From: Fidelibacterota bacterium
GTDB taxonomy: Bacteria > Marinisomatota > Marinisomatia > Marinisomatales > UBA1611
Length of the DNA stretch: 10,829 bases
Assembly: GCA_002718285.1 (NCBI GenBank)
Contig: PBAR01000001.1
Span: 106,083 to 116,911 of the forward strand
Direction of reading: 5' to 3'
Position 1 is the stretch's first letter. Each line of letters opens with the position of its first letter. Under the pieces are notes generated by a model. That model saw only the letters and a list, made by a program, of their open reading frames with translations. It made no database searches and had not been told where the DNA came from. A program made the position numbers and the translations under genes. Positions 8,132 through 10,829 of this stretch are shown here, piece after piece.

Positions 8132-9001
8132 CTATAAGCCAATATAGAGCATAGTCCTAAAAGCCACGCCTTGAATTGCAGACATAGGAGAATCACCAAT
8201 TTTGGTTCTTCCATTAAGGTTCCAGCTACCATTTCCAATAGTCCCTTTATTAAATCCTACGCTGATTCTTAGTCCAACGCGCTCTAAAAATTGCCACTTC
8301 ATAGCAATGTAGGGTTGAAAATTAAAAAATCTGGCACTAACATCTCTCAGGAGACCTGGAACTGGCCCTGGGACAATAACTGGAATAACTCCAGTAATAA
8401 GAGTGTCTACCCCATAATAAAGGGTACCAGTTGAGTCAAATGTTCCGTAAACATTTGAAAACGTATTATCCCACTTCGGTGTTCCTGTTTGTTGATCTAC
8501 TGCGATACTTGCTCGGCCAAGTCCAAAAAGGGCACCTCCTGAAAGTTCTAGATCTTGCAATAGTGGCAATACATACTCTACAGAAGCTGCTCCTAAAGAA
8601 AATGTGAATTTTGCTTGAATGGTAGGACTAAAAAATTCAGTATAATCTTGAGGTGTACCATCCTCTCCTGGTTGGTAACCTTCAGTTTGTCCGCTTTCTT
8701 CATAAATCATAATATCTGGTACTGTGCTTATGCTAGAAGCTCCCACGCCAGCGTAACCACCTATTCGCCATTTCCCAGTTACATGTGCAAATCCTTCTCC
8801 TCCATGGATTACAAATGGATCTTTAAAATCTTCTATTTTTAGCCCAAGACTCGACAATCTTGATGATGCAGGTATAGAGTCAAGGCTGATATACATTGGG
8901 CTATAACCGATACCTCCTCCAAAAAAATCTTCAACAGGATAACCGAACTGGCCAAGTGCAATTGAAAAATTAAATAATATGGTAATAATTCTGTTTTTCA
9001 T
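8132..9001 (-). CDS. Predicted exported, glycine-rich beta-strand protein (outer membrane?)
   Basis: I do not recognise a characterised family. The 289 residues begin with a likely signal peptide (MKNRIITILFNFSIALG, with possible cleavage near residue 17). The rest is rich in glycine, aromatic residues and alternating polar/hydrophobic strands. Examples are FGGGIGYSPMYISL near 27-40, FVIHGGEGFAHVTGKWRIGGYAGVGASS near 63-90, and SLGAASVEYVLPLLQDLELSGGALFGLGRASIAV near 134-167. The C-terminal end is RTMLYIGL. This composition suggests a beta-barrel or beta-sandwich protein of the outer membrane or cell surface. Similar glycine-rich, signal-bearing hypothetical proteins are, as I recall, common in FCB candidate phyla, but this is an impression. 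It heads the - strand cluster, 26 bases before the protease gene, so it may be made together with the protease and the TonB motor. It has no recognisable Shine-Dalgarno sequence. Confidence 0.65.
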   Translation of the reverse strand: MKNRIITILFNFSIALGQFGYPVEDFFGGGIGYSPMYISLDSIPASSRLSSLGLKIEDFKDPFVIHGGEGFAHVTGKWRIGGYAGVGASSISTVPDIMIYEESGQTEGYQPGEDGTPQDYTEFFSPTIQAKFTFSLGAASVEYVLPLLQDLELSGGALFGLGRASIAVDQQTGTPKWDNTFSNVYGTFDSTGTLYYGVDTLITGVIPVIVPGPVPGLLRDVSARFFNFQPYIAMKWQFLERVGLRISVGFNKGTIGNGSWNLNGRTKIGDSPMSAIQGVAFRTMLYIGL

Positions 9002-9060
9002 ATTAATAGGGTTTTCCGCGTTAGGACAAGTTTGTGGATCATAACGTAAATTATGAAGAA

Positions 9061-9066
9061 ATTATA
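9061..9066 (-). promoter_or_regulatory. Candidate -10 element for the leftward cluster
   Basis: The - strand reads TATAAT here, 59 bases before the ATG of the predicted outer-membrane protein gene, so it could start the whole protease-exbB-tonB transcript. No convincing -35 hexamer lies 16-18 bases further upstream. TATAAT is expected by chance several times in DNA this AT-rich, so the call rests mainly on its place in a divergent intergenic region. Confidence 0.3.
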
Positions 9067-9095
9067 GAAAATAACCGTAAAATTACCTGAAAAAC

Positions 9096-9101
9096 TATAA
9101 T
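9096..9101 (+). promoter_or_regulatory. Candidate -10 element for the rightward exported-protein gene
   Basis: A perfect TATAAT on the + strand lies 118 bases before the ATG at 9220. Transcription from it would give a leader of about 110 bases that contains the hairpin at 9162-9187. No good -35 box is present at the usual spacing (bases 9073-9078 read AACCGT). The evidence is the hexamer and its location only. Confidence 0.3.
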
Positions 9102-9161
9102 GGTGCTTTTTCTTGTAAAAAAAGAGTCTTTAACCTTAACTTTAGTAAGTAAACGAGGTAA

Positions 9162-9187
9162 GGGAGACCAAACGTGATTTGCCTCCC
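9162..9187 (+). other. Imperfect hairpin in the leader of the rightward gene
   Basis: GGGAG (9162-9166) can pair with CTCCC (9183-9187). Inside this, CAAA can pair with TTTG around a CGTGA loop, giving nine base pairs with a small internal loop. It ends 32 bases before the ATG at 9220. No T-run follows directly, so it is not a typical terminator. It is G+C-rich compared with its surroundings. It could be a leader structure or protein-binding site, but I do not recognise it as a known riboswitch. Confidence 0.35.
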
Positions 9188-9219
9188 AAGAAATAGTATT
9201 CAAAATATTGGTATGAATC

Positions 9220-10829
9220 ATGAGGTTAAGTGCGTCTAGTAGTGGGAAAACCAACCCATTGAAGTTAGTTTTTTATATAATCATTATGTTTTCTGTGTTA
9301 ATTGCAGAAGGAACGCTCTATTTCAAGGACGTTTATGATTTGGATAATGATGGTATTAAAGAATCTTTGTTACTTAACTCTGGCCATCATTCCGCTAGTT
9401 GGATAGAGCTTGTTAATGAAAAAGTTGATCAGGTATTATGGGGATATGATCTCCCAAATAAGGGGAAATTTTCAGATGTTGAATTATTAGATATTAATGA
9501 TGATGGTTTTTTTGATTTGGTTGCTGTTGCTGAGGTTTCTCCATCAATTGAAACAAAAAACTGGCTATACGTTTTTATGGGTTCAAATACTGTATTTACA
9601 ACTGAGCCGTTAACTTTTAACTACAAATCACTGGATATTGGTAAAGCTCGTCCATTAAATATTTCTAAAATACCAGATACAAAAAATCAATTAGCTGTAG
9701 CTTTTGGAACCCCTATTCGAAAGGCAATGGTTTTCAATATATTTATTTCAAATAAAAACATTTCACTTAGCAATAAAAAAATGTTGACTGCTCCTATTGT
9801 AGAAAATGGATATGGTCATCTTTTTGCAAGCGGATTTATTAGTGATGGTGTTAGTTATCTGGCAATTTTATCACCCGAAGGAAATAAAATTAATACTGCT
9901 ATTTTTGATATGAGTTCTGATGGAAGGTTTATTAAATCTGATTTGTTGCTTGTTGGAGATGCTGAACAACTAATTGGTGCCGGTATTCAACCATTTAAAA
10001 CTATGCAAGCAACAAGTGATGGTTTAATTGTTCCATATGGGACAGATGATGTCTTTCTGTTAAAAGTTGATGGGGAAAATTTACAATTAAAAAAAACAGA
10101 TATGTCTGGGCAGGCAATTCCTCAAATAATAGAATATGAACAGGGAAAAGTACAGAAAAAAATCGTTCAAAAATTGTCCGAAAGCAGCATGATTCCCCCT
10201 CCTCCTACGGAAATTAGTGATGAAAGGATGAGCTTCAAGGCACTAACCAGCTTACCATATGATTATAAGGAAAGTCAGTTTAAACAACCACCTCCTCAGC
10301 TTTCACCTAAAAAGGATATAGAAATATTAACTCCTACTTTGGGTGATTACATTGCATCGGTAAAATCTATAAAAGATATTCCCGAAGATGCTGAGGGCAT
10401 AAGAAATGGAGTGCCAAAAGCAACAAAAGAAATGCATAGTGAAAGCTGGGCAGATGAAGCAGGGTTCGAGCAAATAGACCTAGGAGAATATATTCTAAAA
10501 AAAGATGATAAATCTGAGATTCCTGTTGTCCCTAGCTTGGATGATGGAGTAATAACATTTAGTAATGCAGTGAAAGAAGTAATTGCTTTTGAACCAGTAA
10601 ATCAAGATATTACACAATTTGAGCCAGTTGAAGGAGAGATTGATCTTTATTATGTATTAGCTATAACACCTGCTATTAATGATACAAAAGATAGATATGT
10701 TTTTGATGGTGAAGCTCCATTCGGTGTTTCAGTAAATCAATTACCGCAGATTGGGAAACCAACTCATTTTCAACATGGTGTTTCAGCAAATTTGAATGGC
10801 TTAAGACCTGGAGAAACATTTGACTTTGC
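9220..10829 (+). CDS. Exported protein with FG-GAP/VCBS-like calcium loops (3'-truncated by window edge)
   Basis: The frame is open from the ATG at 9220 to the right edge (536 codons, no stop), so the gene continues beyond the window. A TGA at 9214 in the same frame makes 9220 the first possible ATG. It has no Shine-Dalgarno sequence. The N-terminus looks like a signal peptide: a basic stretch up to K15, a hydrophobic core at 16-29 (LVFYIIIMFSVLIA), then charged sequence. Two calcium-loop-like motifs follow, D40-x-D42-x-D44-G-x-x-E48 and D91-x-N93-x-D95-G-x-x-D99. Their spacing of 51 residues fits FG-GAP/VCBS beta-propeller repeats. Residues 100-310 look beta-rich. Proline clusters lie at 326-329 and 357-359 within a low-complexity, charged stretch (about 300-420). 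The visible end (from about 470) includes two FEPV copies and an ITPAINDTKDRYVFDGE segment of unknown fold. It is divergent from the leftward cluster. The function is unknown; adhesion, a surface scaffold or a binding role are only possibilities. Confidence 0.8.
   Translation, partial: MRLSASSSGKTNPLKLVFYIIIMFSVLIAEGTLYFKDVYDLDNDGIKESLLLNSGHHSASWIELVNEKVDQVLWGYDLPNKGKFSDVELLDINDDGFFDLVAVAEVSPSIETKNWLYVFMGSNTVFTTEPLTFNYKSLDIGKARPLNISKIPDTKNQLAVAFGTPIRKAMVFNIFISNKNISLSNKKMLTAPIVENGYGHLFASGFISDGVSYLAILSPEGNKINTAIFDMSSDGRFIKSDLLLVGDAEQLIGAGIQPFKTMQATSDGLIVPYGTDDVFLLKVDGENLQLKKTDMSGQAIPQIIEYEQGKVQKKIVQKLSESSMIPPPPTEISDERMSFKALTSLPYDYKESQFKQPPPQLSPKKDIEILTPTLGDYIASVKSIKDIPEDAEGIRNGVPKATKEMHSESWADEAGFEQIDLGEYILKKDDKSEIPVVPSLDDGVITFSNAVKEVIAFEPVNQDITQFEPVEGEIDLYYVLAITPAINDTKDRYVFDGEAPFGVSVNQLPQIGKPTHFQHGVSANLNGLRPGETFDF

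Noticed and set aside
9051..9254. A 67-codon reading frame on the - strand across the divergent intergenic region.
   Set aside because: It overlaps the start of the rightward gene and the candidate promoters, has no recognisable domain and no ribosome binding site, and is probably chance.

Overview
The window is an AT-rich bacterial chromosome segment (roughly one third G+C by eye) with ordinary, densely packed metabolic and envelope genes. A Gram-negative member of the Fibrobacterota-Chlorobiota-Bacteroidota (FCB) superphylum is the best guess. The evidence is a di-haem b558-type succinate dehydrogenase with a single membrane anchor, an exbB-exbD-exbD-tonB set, and predicted outer-membrane and secreted proteins. 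A Marinimicrobia (SAR406)-like marine lineage fits my impression of the sequences, but no rRNA or marker gene is present to settle it. I see no mobile element, CRISPR array, tRNA, rRNA or phage gene.

Positions 1-4321 run on the + strand. The 3' part of a plant-type glutamate-cysteine ligase gene (gshA) enters from the left edge. It is followed after only 6 bases by the complete sdhC-sdhA-sdhB operon for succinate:quinone oxidoreductase. That complex links the TCA cycle to the quinone pool.

Positions 4381-9001 run on the - strand and converge on sdhB. Read in the direction of transcription, the order is a predicted secreted or outer-membrane protein, an S41 carboxy-terminal processing protease, exbB, two tandem exbD genes and tonB. 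The spacing (26, 55, 15, -1 and -1 bases) suggests one operon. The last four genes make an energy-transducing complex that couples the proton motive force of the inner membrane to work at the outer membrane. The protease and the first protein probably also act in the envelope.

Positions 9002-9219 are a divergent intergenic region with a perfect TATAAT hexamer on each strand and a small hairpin. From 9220 a long + strand reading frame runs off the right edge. It encodes an exported protein with two calcium-loop-like motifs of the FG-GAP/VCBS kind, proline-rich segments and an unrecognised C-terminal part. It is the least explained gene here. I found no convincing evidence for a wholly new system. 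The most open questions are this protein and why the protease, barrel-like protein and TonB system sit together.
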